The notes under the pieces are model-generated. The model saw only the letters and a program-made list of their open reading frames with translations, did not search any database and was not told the origin of the DNA. Positions 13,473 to 21,581 of a DNA stretch of 64,000 bases are shown here, piece after piece. How positions within the stretch are numbered: the stretch's first letter is position 1; the number at the start of each line of letters is the position of its first letter. Source of the stretch: Muribaculum sp. (GTDB lineage: Bacteria > Bacillota > Clostridia > Lachnospirales > Lachnospiraceae); assembly GCA_023663505.1 (NCBI GenBank), contig JAMPHH010000008.1, forward strand, positions 34,235 to 98,234. Direction: 5' to 3'. The translations under genes and the position numbers were made by a program.

Positions 13473-14229
13473 CTGCCTGTCCACCCCCTGTCATAGTGAG
13501 GACATTGAGGATCTTATCAAAAAATGCTTTACGGGTATTGTCACCCTTTAACATTTCCGTGAAAATCCGCCCGTCCTTTAAGAACAATATCCTATTGGCA
13601 TAGCTTGCGGTAAATGCATCATGTGTTACCATAAGGATAGTTGCGCCGAGCTGTTCATTTATGCTTTGTATTGTCGATAACAGCATTTGTGATGAATGAC
13701 TGTCCAATGCTCCGGTTGGCTCATCTGCCAAGATCAGCTTTGGATTATTTATAATTGCCCTTGCACAAGCGCAGCGCTGCTTTTGACCGCCTGACACCTG
13801 ATAAGGGTATTTGTTCAAAATATCCGCTATGGATAGAGTATTGGCAATTTTCTCCACGCGGATATCTATTTCTGCGGCGGGTACTTTATTGATCGTAAGA
13901 GCAAGCGCAATATTTTCGGAAATGGTCAACGTATCCAATAAATTGAAGTCCTGAAAAATAAAACCTAAATTTACGCGCCGAAAACGCGCAAGCTCCTTTT
14001 CCCTTATCTCGGTAACATCTGTTCCGTCCAAGTAGATATGTCCCGCGCTTGCCGTATCAATAGTAGAAATACAGTTAAGCAGAGTTGTCTTGCCGGAGCC
14101 GGAGGCTCCCATAATACCGATAAACTCGCCTTTTCCTACCGAAAAGCTGATATCGTCTATGGCTTTTGTAATGCCTCCCTCATTGCCATAATATTTTTGG
14201 ATATGCTCTAATCTCAAAATTTCATTCAT
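13462..14229 (-). CDS. BceA-like ABC transporter ATPase
   Basis: A 255-residue ATPase, start ATG 14229 with GGAGG 8 bases upstream. Walker A is GASGSGKTT (about 44-52), the Q-loop is FQDFNLLDTLT, the signature is VSGGQKQR, Walker B is LILADEPTGALD and the switch His is VTHDAF. This is the MacB/BceA subfamily that works with FtsX-like permeases. It energises the permease directly downstream; the two-component genes upstream should control both. Confidence 0.85.
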   Translation of the reverse strand: MNEILRLEHIQKYYGNEGGITKAIDDISFSVGKGEFIGIMGASGSGKTTLLNCISTIDTASAGHIYLDGTDVTEIREKELARFRRVNLGFIFQDFNLLDTLTISENIALALTINKVPAAEIDIRVEKIANTLSIADILNKYPYQVSGGQKQRCACARAIINNPKLILADEPTGALDSHSSQMLLSTIQSINEQLGATILMVTHDAFTASYANRILFLKDGRIFTEMLKGDNTRKAFFDKILNVLTMTGGGQADVC

Positions 14230-14287
14230 AACGTCTGCCTCCAAGAACATTGTAGCTGACAGCAGGATATCTTTGTATCGGTTTTCC

Positions 14288-14312
14288 TTACAAAATTCTA
14301 ACAAAAATGTAA
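14288..14312 (-). promoter_or_regulatory. Putative response-regulator binding site upstream of the ABC genes
   Basis: The 97-base gap between kinase and ATPase genes holds a TTACA...TGTAA dyad (25 bases in all, with AT-rich arms). BceR-like regulators bind such inverted sites upstream of their transporter genes. The assignment rests on position and symmetry only. Confidence 0.4.
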
Positions 14313-14326
14313 GAAGTGCAGCAGCT

Positions 14327-15340
14327 CTAGCCCTGCACCTGATGTATAAAGTGGTTGATATGGAAAGACAAGCCGATCGTCGTACCGCCTGTGTCGGAAG
14401 CAATATCAAGCCCTATTCCTAATTTATCACACAGACGTTTGCAGAGATAAAGACCGATTCCCGTGGCGTTTTGTCTGAGCCTGCCGTTTTCACCTGTAAA
14501 GCCCTTTTCAAAAACACGGGGCAGATCATTTGCAGAAATTCCGATACCGTTATCCTTTACATACAAATAAATCAGGTCATTCTGCCGCTTAGCGTAAATG
14601 TATATTTGGGGCTGTTCTGTACGGTATTTAACTGCGTTTATAATAAGCTGATCAAGGATAAACCTAACCCATTTTTCGTCAGAGAATATCGTATAGTCGA
14701 ATTCTGAAATATTTATGGCAACATCATTTTGCGTAAGCAAATACTTATTGTCCGCAATGGCGTTATGCACAATATCAAGTAAACGTATTTCGCGGATTGA
14801 ATAGTCCTTTTCGGTATGTTCGCTTCGGGCGTAGTAAAGAGCCTGCTCCGTAAAGCAGGTAGTCTTTTCTAACTCTACCAACAATTCCCTTGTAAAAGGA
14901 TATTGATTATTCTCACACAACAATTTCATGGCAGTAATCGGTGTTTTGATCTCATGTATCCATTGCTCAATATATTCTTTATAATCGGCGCGTTCACGTT
15001 GGACGGCTTCAATATGCTCCAGCATGGATTTTTCGGCTGCCTTCAGCAGGAAATAAAACACCTGATCGTCCGCGCGCGCAGGCGTTTGCATCAGCTCAGG
15101 AATCAGGTATTGTTCTCTTAGCTGTCTTTGAAGCTGAAGCAGCTTATCCATTTCTTTTTTCCGCTTTTGATAAGCATATATCATAGCAATAGAGCAGATC
15201 AATACCCATGCAAAAAGAATTAAAAGTATACTGTCCAAGCTATTGCCGACGGCTGAGAGAAAGAGGGAAAGCGTCAGGGCACACAACAATTGAAGGATCA
15301 AAAAAGGAAGCTTGCTCTGCCAATATAGTTTTCCGTTCAT
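14327..15340 (-). CDS. BceS-like sensor histidine kinase
   Basis: A 337-residue kinase with two N-terminal membrane segments (about 11-32 and 36-56) and almost no extracellular loop, the intramembrane-sensing type. The H-box is EQWIHEIKTPITAMKLL (His about 129), followed by N, G1 and G2 boxes (INAVKY, VKDNGIGI, NATGIGLYLC). This class does not sense peptides itself but is activated by its BceAB transporter. The ATG overlaps the stop of the response regulator gene (ATGA). Confidence 0.85.
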   Translation of the reverse strand: MNGKLYWQSKLPFLILQLLCALTLSLFLSAVGNSLDSILLILFAWVLICSIAMIYAYQKRKKEMDKLLQLQRQLREQYLIPELMQTPARADDQVFYFLLKAAEKSMLEHIEAVQRERADYKEYIEQWIHEIKTPITAMKLLCENNQYPFTRELLVELEKTTCFTEQALYYARSEHTEKDYSIREIRLLDIVHNAIADNKYLLTQNDVAINISEFDYTIFSDEKWVRFILDQLIINAVKYRTEQPQIYIYAKRQNDLIYLYVKDNGIGISANDLPRVFEKGFTGENGRLRQNATGIGLYLCKRLCDKLGIGLDIASDTGGTTIGLSFHINHFIHQVQG

Positions 15341-16008
15341 AGCATATATCCCTGCCTGTGTTTTGTTTTGATGAAATCATTTAGTCCGATTGACGTTAAT
15401 TTGTCGCGGATACGGTTAATGTTCACGCTTAAAGCATTATCGTCAACATAGAGCTGATTATCCCATAAGTAATCTATAATATCGCTTCTTGGGCATATCC
15501 TTCCGGCATTGTTAAAAAGAAAGCAGAGGATTTTTAGCTCATTCTTGGTAAGCTCTGCCTTTGCCCCCTTATATTCTATCGAGCTGCTCTCCAAATGCAA
15601 AACAGCCCCCTGCCATTCATGATCCGTATGTTGTTGAACCTCATATACACGCTTTAACAGGGAGGCAATCTTCGCAAGCAGAATAGCGGTATTATACGGC
15701 TTTGTAATAAAGGCGTCTCCGCCCAGCATGATGCTGTTTAGTTCGTCCATGTCAGTATCACAGCTCGTCACAAAGATAATCGGGACATTAGAAAAGCCCC
15801 GAATCTCCGAACAAAGCGAAAAGCCGCTGATATTGGGCAGCTTTATATCTAAAAGAATCAAGTGCGGCTTATATGCTTTAATATCTGAAATTGGATTGGC
15901 AAAATCAGATATGGCGCACGCATCATATCCATTGCCCAGCAGCAGTTTTTTTAATTCTGTCTGTATCACAGCATCGTCTTCAATGATCATGATCTTATTT
16001 GCAATCAA
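15337..16008 (-). CDS. BceR-like OmpR-family response regulator
   Basis: A 223-residue regulator. I choose the TTG start at 16008 because AGGAGG lies 7 bases upstream; an earlier in-frame TTG would overlap that site. The receiver domain has IIEDD, the phospho-acceptor in LILLDIKLP (Asp about 51) and the Lys in FITKPYN. The C-terminal OmpR winged helix includes ELTKNELKILCFL and VNINRIRDKL...KTKHRQGYML. It should activate the ABC genes when the kinase is triggered. Confidence 0.85.
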   Translation of the reverse strand: MIANKIMIIEDDAVIQTELKKLLLGNGYDACAISDFANPISDIKAYKPHLILLDIKLPNISGFSLCSEIRGFSNVPIIFVTSCDTDMDELNSIMLGGDAFITKPYNTAILLAKIASLLKRVYEVQQHTDHEWQGAVLHLESSSIEYKGAKAELTKNELKILCFLFNNAGRICPRSDIIDYLWDNQLYVDDNALSVNINRIRDKLTSIGLNDFIKTKHRQGYML

Positions 16009-16139
16009 GCTGTATCCTCCTGTCAATGGATTTTATGTGCTTTCCTGATATGTCATCAGTATGATTATACCCGTATAGTCGGATAATAACAAGTCAGAAG
16101 TCGATCTCGTGCAGGCACCAATACAAAGTCAATGACTCA

Positions 16140-16802
16140 TCACTCGCGGGAATAAAGCTTTTCACATGTGATGTGGTCTGCCCTTAATATTTTATCGCAG
16201 TGAATGGTATCGCCGCAATCGATATCCCCGGTAATATCTCTGCAATTCACACTCTCGCCTGCGCTCACGTTCCCCTCTATGTTGGCGCAGGTCACGCTGA
16301 CTCCCGCGCTCACACTGCCGTTTACGCCGCCACAGCTCACACTGTCGCCCGCATTCACACTGCCGTTTACGTTGCCGCAGGACATACCTCCGCCTGCCTC
16401 CGCGCTTCCCTTGATATCGCCATTAATATTTGCGCTGCCCCAAACATGGAGGGAAAGCTTCTTGTCACCCTCCAATTTCAGGTTGATAAAAGTGTCCTTG
16501 TCAAATCGGTCTTTTCCAATAATCTTGCCGTTTAAGAGCTGTACAATGTAGAGGTCTACGTCCTGCGGAACCTCAGAGATGTCGATGCCGTGGTCTGCCC
16601 TTGTGCCAAAAAACATCTCGTCCATCGTGACGTGAAAATAATCCACTATGGACGGCAGGATAGAAACGTCAGGCATGGACAGACCTGTCTCCCATTTTGA
16701 GACCGCCTGCGCGGATACCCCGCAGCGCTCCGCTAACATTTCCTGTGAGATATCCATTTCTTTCCTGAGACGCTTAATGTTTTCGCATATTTTGAGTTCC
16801 AT
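16140..16802 (-). CDS. XRE regulator with bactofilin-like repeat domain
   Basis: A 220-residue protein, start ATG 16802 behind GAGGAG. Residues 6-66 are a typical XRE helix-turn-helix (ENIKRLRKEMDISQEMLAERCGVSAQAVSKWETG). After a linker (about 70-115) comes a run of short repeats of the type GxVNGSVxAGxSVxCGG (about 118-215), which should form a beta-helix like bactofilins and other polymer-forming domains. DNA binding joined to a possibly self-assembling tail is known in some Firmicutes annotations but not characterised. Cys is frequent in the repeats, so metal or redox sensing is also possible. Confidence 0.75.
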   Translation of the reverse strand: MELKICENIKRLRKEMDISQEMLAERCGVSAQAVSKWETGLSMPDVSILPSIVDYFHVTMDEMFFGTRADHGIDISEVPQDVDLYIVQLLNGKIIGKDRFDKDTFINLKLEGDKKLSLHVWGSANINGDIKGSAEAGGGMSCGNVNGSVNAGDSVSCGGVNGSVSAGVSVTCANIEGNVSAGESVNCRDITGDIDCGDTIHCDKILRADHITCEKLYSRE

Positions 16803-17075
16803 GATTTTTCTCCTCTCCAAAATGTTTCTTTATGATAGATAGATTATCACATGCGTATCGGTAGGGTCAACGTAGGGAAAGTTGGATAAATCAACTGTTG
16901 GTTGATTTTTAGTATTGAAAGCATTTCACTAATCAAATATGACTCAAGGCAGTGGGGCAGAGAATCTCTGTCCCATTTGTGAGTTTATAATTTACATTTA
17001 TAATTTTTTAAGCGGAATATAAATGACAATTCAGATATTTGGTAGTAAAATTAATTTGAGAATGTGCGCAGGGAG
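16803..17075. other. Non-coding gap, little recognisable
   Basis: AT-rich sequence upstream of the XRE gene. A short frame at 17023 begins MTIQIFGSK, like the first residues of ArsC/Spx-type proteins, but goes on without family features. I see no other gene. Confidence 0.4.
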
Positions 17076-17219
17076 GAGATTTTCCACCCAGCGAGTGGAA
17101 AATCTGAGTTGTTGTCATGGTCACATTATCGTTTGTTCATCTATGTCGATGACAGCATGGCAAGAGAATGGTACAGGAAAGAATCTTATGAGCAGACATG
17201 TACCAGAATGATAAGTTGA
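17076..17219 (+). pseudogene. DUF1016 (YhcG-type PDDEXK nuclease) fragment
   Basis: A frame without a start, closed by TGA 17217-17219, encodes ELLSWSHYRLFIYVDD, then SMAREWYRKESYEQTCTRM. This matches the conserved LSWSHY...ARxWYxxEa block of DUF1016 proteins, known from toxin-like and defence-related nucleases. The rest of the gene is missing. A perfect 10-bp hairpin (17078-17104) lies in the same fragment. Confidence 0.55.
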
Positions 17220-17234
17220 GGGGAGGTATCCCAG

Positions 17235-17768
17235 ATGCAATTTACAACTCATTATCAATCGCCTATTGGCGGCATTCTGTTAGCCGCTGATGAAATCGGG
17301 CTGACAGGATTATGGTTTGACGGTGGGAAATATTATGCAGACTGCCTTGCTCCTGAGCATGAGGAAAGGGACACTCCTATTCTGAAACAGGCAAAGGAGT
17401 GGTTGACGATTTATTTTGCAGGCAGAGAACTGCAATTTAGTCCGCCTGTTCATATGATTGGCACGCCCTTTCAGCTATCCGTCTGGAAAATCCTGCAAAA
17501 GATACCCTACGGCAAAACAATTACATACGGGGAAATCGCAAAGGAGATCGCGGCGCAAAAAGGACTTGCCAAAATGTCCGCACAGGCGGTCGGCGGCGCA
17601 GTAGGACACAATAAAATCTCTATCATTGTCCCCTGCCACAGGGTCGTCGGAACGAATGGCAGTCTGACAGGCTACGCCGGAGGAATTGACAAGAAGGTGA
17701 AGCTGCTGACCTTAGAAAAGGCTGACATGCAGCGCTTATTTATCCCGACGAAAGGAACCGCGTTATGA
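17235..17768 (+). CDS. ogt: Methylated-DNA--protein-cysteine methyltransferase
   Basis: A 177-residue DNA repair protein that takes methyl groups from O6-methylguanine onto its own cysteine. The active-site motif is IIVPCHRVVG (Cys about 139), preceded by the helix-turn-helix FQLSVWKILQKIPYGKTITYGEIA. The N-terminal domain is the short Ogt type, with no AraC-like Ada domain. GGGGAGG lies upstream of the ATG. It stands alone, just after the DUF1016 fragment. Confidence 0.85.
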   Translation: MQFTTHYQSPIGGILLAADEIGLTGLWFDGGKYYADCLAPEHEERDTPILKQAKEWLTIYFAGRELQFSPPVHMIGTPFQLSVWKILQKIPYGKTITYGEIAKEIAAQKGLAKMSAQAVGGAVGHNKISIIVPCHRVVGTNGSLTGYAGGIDKKVKLLTLEKADMQRLFIPTKGTAL

Positions 17769-17846
17769 TGGCGGGGAACGAGGAGGACATATGATGAAAA
17801 ATTTTCAATGAAAATTTTGAAATGGCAGACAGTCAAATAAATTATG

Positions 17847-17875
17847 TTGACAAACGAAAGGACAAATGATACAAT
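17847..17875 (+). promoter_or_regulatory. Sigma-A promoter of the sdpR-sdpI pair
   Basis: TTGACA at 17847-17852 and TACAAT at 17870-17875 are separated by exactly 17 bases. The operator dyad starts 4 bases further. Confidence 0.8.
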
Positions 17876-17878
17876 ACA

Positions 17879-17903
17879 TTTAACATTTAGGTTAAATGTT
17901 AAA
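17879..17903 (+). promoter_or_regulatory. Operator dyad for the ArsR-family repressor
   Basis: TTTAACATTT and AAATGTTAAA form a perfect 10-bp dyad with a 5-base centre, covering the expected transcription start of the sdpR-like gene. This suggests autorepression. Confidence 0.75.
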
Positions 17904-17927
17904 CAAAACAGGGAGGGAGGTAAATAA

Positions 17928-18203
17928 ATGGGATTACAAAACACATTAAAAGCACTTGCAGATCCCATACGACGCGAGATATTAAATCTCTTAAAAGACG
18001 GTAAAATGTCCGCAGGGGAAATTGCTGATAAATTTCCGGTTACGGGAGCAAGCATTTCCAGACATCTGTCGGTATTAAAGGAGGCGGATTTGATTCGGGA
18101 TACCAGAGACGGCAAATTTATTTTTTATGAACTGAACACTTCTGTTTTGGAAGAAATTATGCTTTGGATTAAAGAGTTGGAAGGAGATAAGAAAAATGAT
18201 TAA
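17928..18203 (+). CDS. sdpR: ArsR-family repressor, SdpR-like
   Basis: A 91-residue winged-helix protein of the ArsR family. The start TLKALADPIRREILNLLKDG and the recognition region GEIADKFPVTGASISRHLSVLKEADLI are characteristic of SdpR. There are no metal-binding cysteines. In Bacillus SdpR represses its own operon and is captured at the membrane by SdpI when the toxin SdpC appears. GGGAGGGAGG lies before the ATG, and the gene overlaps sdpI by 8 bases. Confidence 0.8.
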   Translation: MGLQNTLKALADPIRREILNLLKDGKMSAGEIADKFPVTGASISRHLSVLKEADLIRDTRDGKFIFYELNTSVLEEIMLWIKELEGDKKND

Positions 18204-18834
18204 GAAAAACAAGTGGCAGTTGATAATATCTTCGATTATTATTTTATTACCCGTTGCAGCAGGGCTTTTGATATGGAATAGTCTGCCGGAACAAATGGCG
18301 ATCCATTGGGGATTTGACGGAGAAGCGGACGGGTGGCTCGGAAAGGGTTTTGCGGTTTTTGGAATACCTTTATTTCTTTTGGCAATATATTGGATTGGTA
18401 TTATTGGTACTGCACACGATCCGAAGAATAAAGACCAAAACAGTAAGGTTTTTAATCTGGTAATATGGATTGTGCCGATTGTATCTCTCGTTGTATGTAG
18501 CTTTATCTATGCGATTGCCTTAGGGAACGACGTCAATATTGTTATGATAGCGCGTCTTCTTCTTGGGTTTATGTTCGTACTGCTTGGCAATTATTTGCCC
18601 AAATGCAGGCAGAATAATACGATAGGTATCAAAGTCAAATGGGCGCTCCAAAATGAAGAAAACTGGAATAAAACGCATCGGTTCGCCGGAAAACTCTGGG
18701 TATTTGGTGGAGTGACGCTTTTGTTGACCTTATTTATAAATTTTAACGAGTTTATGTATGTGGTCCTTCTGCTGGTATTCATTATGGCGTTTGCTCCGAT
18801 GATATATTCTTATGTTTATTCCCGCGGGCAATGA
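18196..18834 (+). CDS. sdpI: SdpI-family membrane protein
   Basis: A 212-residue protein with about six membrane segments. The N-terminal DUF1648 block is LPEQMAIHWGFDGEADGWLGK, and the C-terminal SdpI block contains LGNYLPKCRQNNTIGIKVKWALQNEENWNKTHRFAGKLW. In Bacillus SdpI gives immunity to the cannibalism toxin SdpC and sequesters SdpR. No sdpC-like toxin gene is visible nearby, so here it may act against foreign toxins or only as a sensor. Confidence 0.8.
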   Translation: MIKKNKWQLIISSIIILLPVAAGLLIWNSLPEQMAIHWGFDGEADGWLGKGFAVFGIPLFLLAIYWIGIIGTAHDPKNKDQNSKVFNLVIWIVPIVSLVVCSFIYAIALGNDVNIVMIARLLLGFMFVLLGNYLPKCRQNNTIGIKVKWALQNEENWNKTHRFAGKLWVFGGVTLLLTLFINFNEFMYVVLLLVFIMAFAPMIYSYVYSRGQ

Positions 18835-18879
18835 GCCAAACGGCCATGCTTGCATGGACATTTGGCGAATGCCGCGAGG

Positions 18880-18945
18880 GTCAATACCCCGCTGCTTGCA
18901 GCGTTTCAAATTCCATGCCCCGTTGCTTGCAGCGGGGTTATTGAC
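18880..18945. repeat. Palindromic intergenic repeat
   Basis: GTCAATACCCCGCTGC pairs with GCAGCGGGGTTATTGAC (one bulged T) around a loop of about 30 bases. A related shorter hairpin with GTCAACACC/GGTGTTGAC arms lies at 45971-46006, and a partial relative at about 19680. Confidence 0.6.
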
Positions 18946-18950
18946 TTATG

Positions 18951-18999
18951 GCGTTAAGGCTGCCAATTTTGAATTTTTTTCAATTTTGGCAGCCTTAAC
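18951..18999 (+). terminator. Strong hairpin downstream of sdpI
   Basis: GTTAAGGCTGCCAATTTTGA pairs with the matching sequence ending at 18999 around a T-rich loop. With its long A/T-rich stem it could stop transcription in both directions. Confidence 0.6.
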
Positions 19000-19097
19000 T
19001 TGCAAATAAGTAAACAGGTTTCAGTCTGATGCAAATAATTTCCGGTGAATTGACTTTGTCGGGCATGAAGGAGGGAAAACTTTTTAACAAAGGCAGG

Positions 19098-19649
19098 TCA
19101 TAGCAGCTCCGCCTTCACCAGTCGCTTGCGAAGTTGGATTCCGACAGCCATAGAGACGGCAAGCTTGACGATATCCCCCGGGATATAGGGAATGACACCT
19201 GCCCAAAGCGCCGCCACAAATCCCATGTGAGTCAGATATGCAAGCCACAGGGTTCCGAAAAAGTACATGACAATCGTTCCAAGCGCCGCTCCGATGATAT
19301 GCATCACAAGCCTGCCCTTCCAATGCTCCACAAAGAAACCAAAGATCAATGCCAGAAAAACATATCCCACGATATATCCGCCGGTGGGTCCCAAGACCTT
19401 GCCGACGCCCCCACTGAAATTAGTAAACACAGGAAGCCCGACGAAGCCGAGCAGGATATAGAGCAGGACACATATGGTTCCCCGCCACATTCCAAGCACC
19501 GTGATCACAAAATAAATCGCCATGCTCCCCAACGAGATCGGCACTGGACTCACGGGAATATTCAGCGAAAACGGAGCAATCACACAAATCACCGCCGTCA
19601 TCAGTCCAATCAATGCCATTTGCTTTACATTCAATCTATACTTTTCCAT
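19098..19649 (-). CDS. bioY: Biotin transporter substrate-binding subunit BioY
   Basis: A 183-residue protein with about six membrane segments. ATG 19649 is chosen because GAGG lies 8 bases before it. Family signatures are FSLNIPVSPVPISLGSMAIY near the N-terminus and the block FSGGVGKVLGPTGGYIVGYV. BioY is the S-component of the ECF biotin importer; the shared energising module is not in this window. A GTCAACC...GGTTGAC dyad upstream suggests control by the BirA repressor. Confidence 0.85.
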   Translation of the reverse strand: MEKYRLNVKQMALIGLMTAVICVIAPFSLNIPVSPVPISLGSMAIYFVITVLGMWRGTICVLLYILLGFVGLPVFTNFSGGVGKVLGPTGGYIVGYVFLALIFGFFVEHWKGRLVMHIIGAALGTIVMYFFGTLWLAYLTHMGFVAALWAGVIPYIPGDIVKLAVSMAVGIQLRKRLVKAELL

Positions 19650-19834
19650 ATCCATTTCCTCTGTTTCAATTTGCTTCCCGCGAGCAATGCGCCGAGGCCA
19701 ACACCCCAAGTATTGAAGGTACAGAATATTTTATGAAATGCAGCCGAATTCTACATTATTCTGTATTTATCCCCCTCAGTACGACAACTCCTTGGCAGAT
19801 AACCGCTCCTCCAAACATCACTAAATTCTCATAC

Positions 19835-19861
19835 GTCAACCACTTATAACATATGGTTGAC
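19835..19861 (-). promoter_or_regulatory. Candidate BirA operator for bioY
   Basis: GTCAACC and GGTTGAC form a perfect 7-bp dyad with a 13-base spacer, about 185 bases before bioY. BirA sites have TTGTTAACC-like arms with a slightly longer spacer, so the match is partial. Confidence 0.45.
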
Positions 19862-19987
19862 AAAAATTACTATACACCGCCCTTGACAAAATGTCAACAC
19901 AAATCACACACAAGTTGACATTAATCATAACACCTCCCCCAAGACTAATCAACAAGCCACACAATCCTGTTTTTCGGCAGATACCAA

Positions 19988-20215
19988 GGCGGGAGAGGAC
20001 TGGTAGGGATTTTAGCGGACTTCGGCGAAGGTTGGAGCGTTTTCTTATAGTGCGCCACAAAGTAGGGTGAAATGCGCACGGATGCGCATTTCAGGCTCTA
20101 GGTGCATGGATGCACCTTAGAGCCGACCCGCAAACTGCAATCCCCCTTCCGCGCACTATTAGAAAACACCCAACCGCAGCCCGTCCGCTAAAACCCCTGC
20201 CAGTCCTCTCCCGCC
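19988..20215. repeat. Large structured palindromic element, copy 1
   Basis: This 228-base element begins GGCGGGAGAGGACTGG and ends with the complement CCAGTCCTCTCCCGCC. The arms pair over about 65 bases with few mismatches. The centre holds two hairpins, around AATGCGCACGGATGCGCATT and around GCTCTAGGTGCATGGATGC. A second copy lies at 28521-28744. Nothing in it looks coding. It is the main content of the 730-base gap between bioY and prs. Confidence 0.8.
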
Positions 20216-20313
20216 GCCCCATCGCTCGAAAGCCACACCAACAGCCCTATCCTACCATGTCCCATTTCCTCCCGCCGCCCATCGCTCCAACAGCAGCCCC
20301 TCTCCACAAACCA

Positions 20314-20345
20314 CAAAAAAAGCAGTAGCCCCCATAGACTACTGC
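20314..20345 (-). terminator. Terminator of the dnaD-dnaI-prs operon
   Basis: The minus strand has GCAGTAG-N10-CTACTGC followed by seven T. Confidence 0.75.
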
Positions 20346-20378
20346 CGCTCCAATCCCCCTATCTCACCTTACAACCCC

Positions 20379-21563
20379 TTACAACTCCCCATTCTTATAC
20401 CTGCTCACAATACTCTGTATCCTCTCATTAGGATTCAACAAATCACTAATCGATGAATCATGATTCAACGTGTCAATAATATACGCGATATACTTGCTCA
20501 TATCACAGGTAATGTACCATTCCCGCTCCAAAAGCTCCGGCGTCTGATAAATCAGATTAGTGGTCAACACCTTGTCAATAATCCCGTTCTCATACGCCCT
20601 GTCAAATTTCTCAAGACCGCCCGTAAACAGACCAAAGGTTGCAAATACAAAGATCTTGCTCGCCTTGCGGGACTTGAGCGCACTGGCAACCTCCAGAACA
20701 CTCTCGCCGGAGGAGATCATATCGTCAATGATGATCATGTCCTTGCCCTCCACGCTGCTCCCTAGGAATTCATGAGCCACGATTGGATTGCGCCCGTTGA
20801 CCACGCGGGTATAATCGCGGCGCTTGTAGAACATACCCATATCCAGTCCCAAAACGTTGGCAATGTAGATCGCACGGCTCATGCCGCCCTCGTCCGGGCT
20901 GATCACCATCATATGCTCGGAATCAATATTCAGGCTCTGCACATGACGGAGCAAGCCCTTGATAAACTGATAAGCGGGCTGTACCGTCTCAAAGCCATGT
21001 AAAGGAATCGCATTCTGTACCCTTGGGTCATGCGCGTCGAAGGTAATGATATTGTCCACGCCCATCGCCACCAGCTCCTGCAGCGCCAACGCACAGTCGA
21101 GAGACTCTCTTGAGGTTCTCTTGTGTTGGCGGCTCTCATACAGGAAAGGCATGATGACCGTGATGCGTCTTGCCTTGCCGCCCACGGCGGCGATCACGCG
21201 CTTTAAATCCTGATAGTGGTCATCGGGGGACATATGGTTCTCGTGCCCGCACAGGGAATAAGTCTGTGAATAGTTGAGGACATCGACCATCACATACAGA
21301 TCCGTCCCGCGGACAGACTCCAGTATCATTCCTTTCGCTTCTCCCGAGCCAAAGCGGGGGATTTTGGAATCCAACAGATAAGATTCTCTCATATATCCGG
21401 CAAAGGCGAGAGATTCCTTGTGCTCGCTCTCGCGCTCCGCCCTCCATTTTACCAGATAAGCATCGACCATTTCCCCTAAGGACTTGCAGCCCTCCAAGGC
21501 GATAATGCCCAATGAACCAACAGGTATTGTTTCCAAGTTACGTTTTTCTTCGCGGGTGCCCAT
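20379..21563 (-). CDS. prs: Ribose-phosphate pyrophosphokinase (PRPP synthetase), long form
   Basis: A 394-residue enzyme that makes PRPP from ribose 5-phosphate and ATP for nucleotide, His and Trp synthesis. Key blocks are the catalytic flexible region VIMPFLYESRQHKRTSRES, the metal site FDAHDPRVQNAIP, VISPDEGG and the PRPP loop IIIDDMISSGES. It is about 75 residues longer than the usual 315-320, mainly at the N-terminus and in loops, so it belongs to a divergent clostridial subgroup and may be a second copy. It lies 18 bases after the dnaI-like gene. Confidence 0.85.
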   Translation of the reverse strand: MGTREEKRNLETIPVGSLGIIALEGCKSLGEMVDAYLVKWRAERESEHKESLAFAGYMRESYLLDSKIPRFGSGEAKGMILESVRGTDLYVMVDVLNYSQTYSLCGHENHMSPDDHYQDLKRVIAAVGGKARRITVIMPFLYESRQHKRTSRESLDCALALQELVAMGVDNIITFDAHDPRVQNAIPLHGFETVQPAYQFIKGLLRHVQSLNIDSEHMMVISPDEGGMSRAIYIANVLGLDMGMFYKRRDYTRVVNGRNPIVAHEFLGSSVEGKDMIIIDDMISSGESVLEVASALKSRKASKIFVFATFGLFTGGLEKFDRAYENGIIDKVLTTNLIYQTPELLEREWYITCDMSKYIAYIIDTLNHDSSISDLLNPNERIQSIVSRYKNGEL

Positions 21564-21581
21564 GATATACGCCCTCTCTTT

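Noticed and set aside
16200..16551. Plus-strand frames opposite the XRE/bactofilin-like gene
   Set aside because: Repeat-derived shadows rich in Thr, Ala and Pro; the repeats make sense only on the minus strand.
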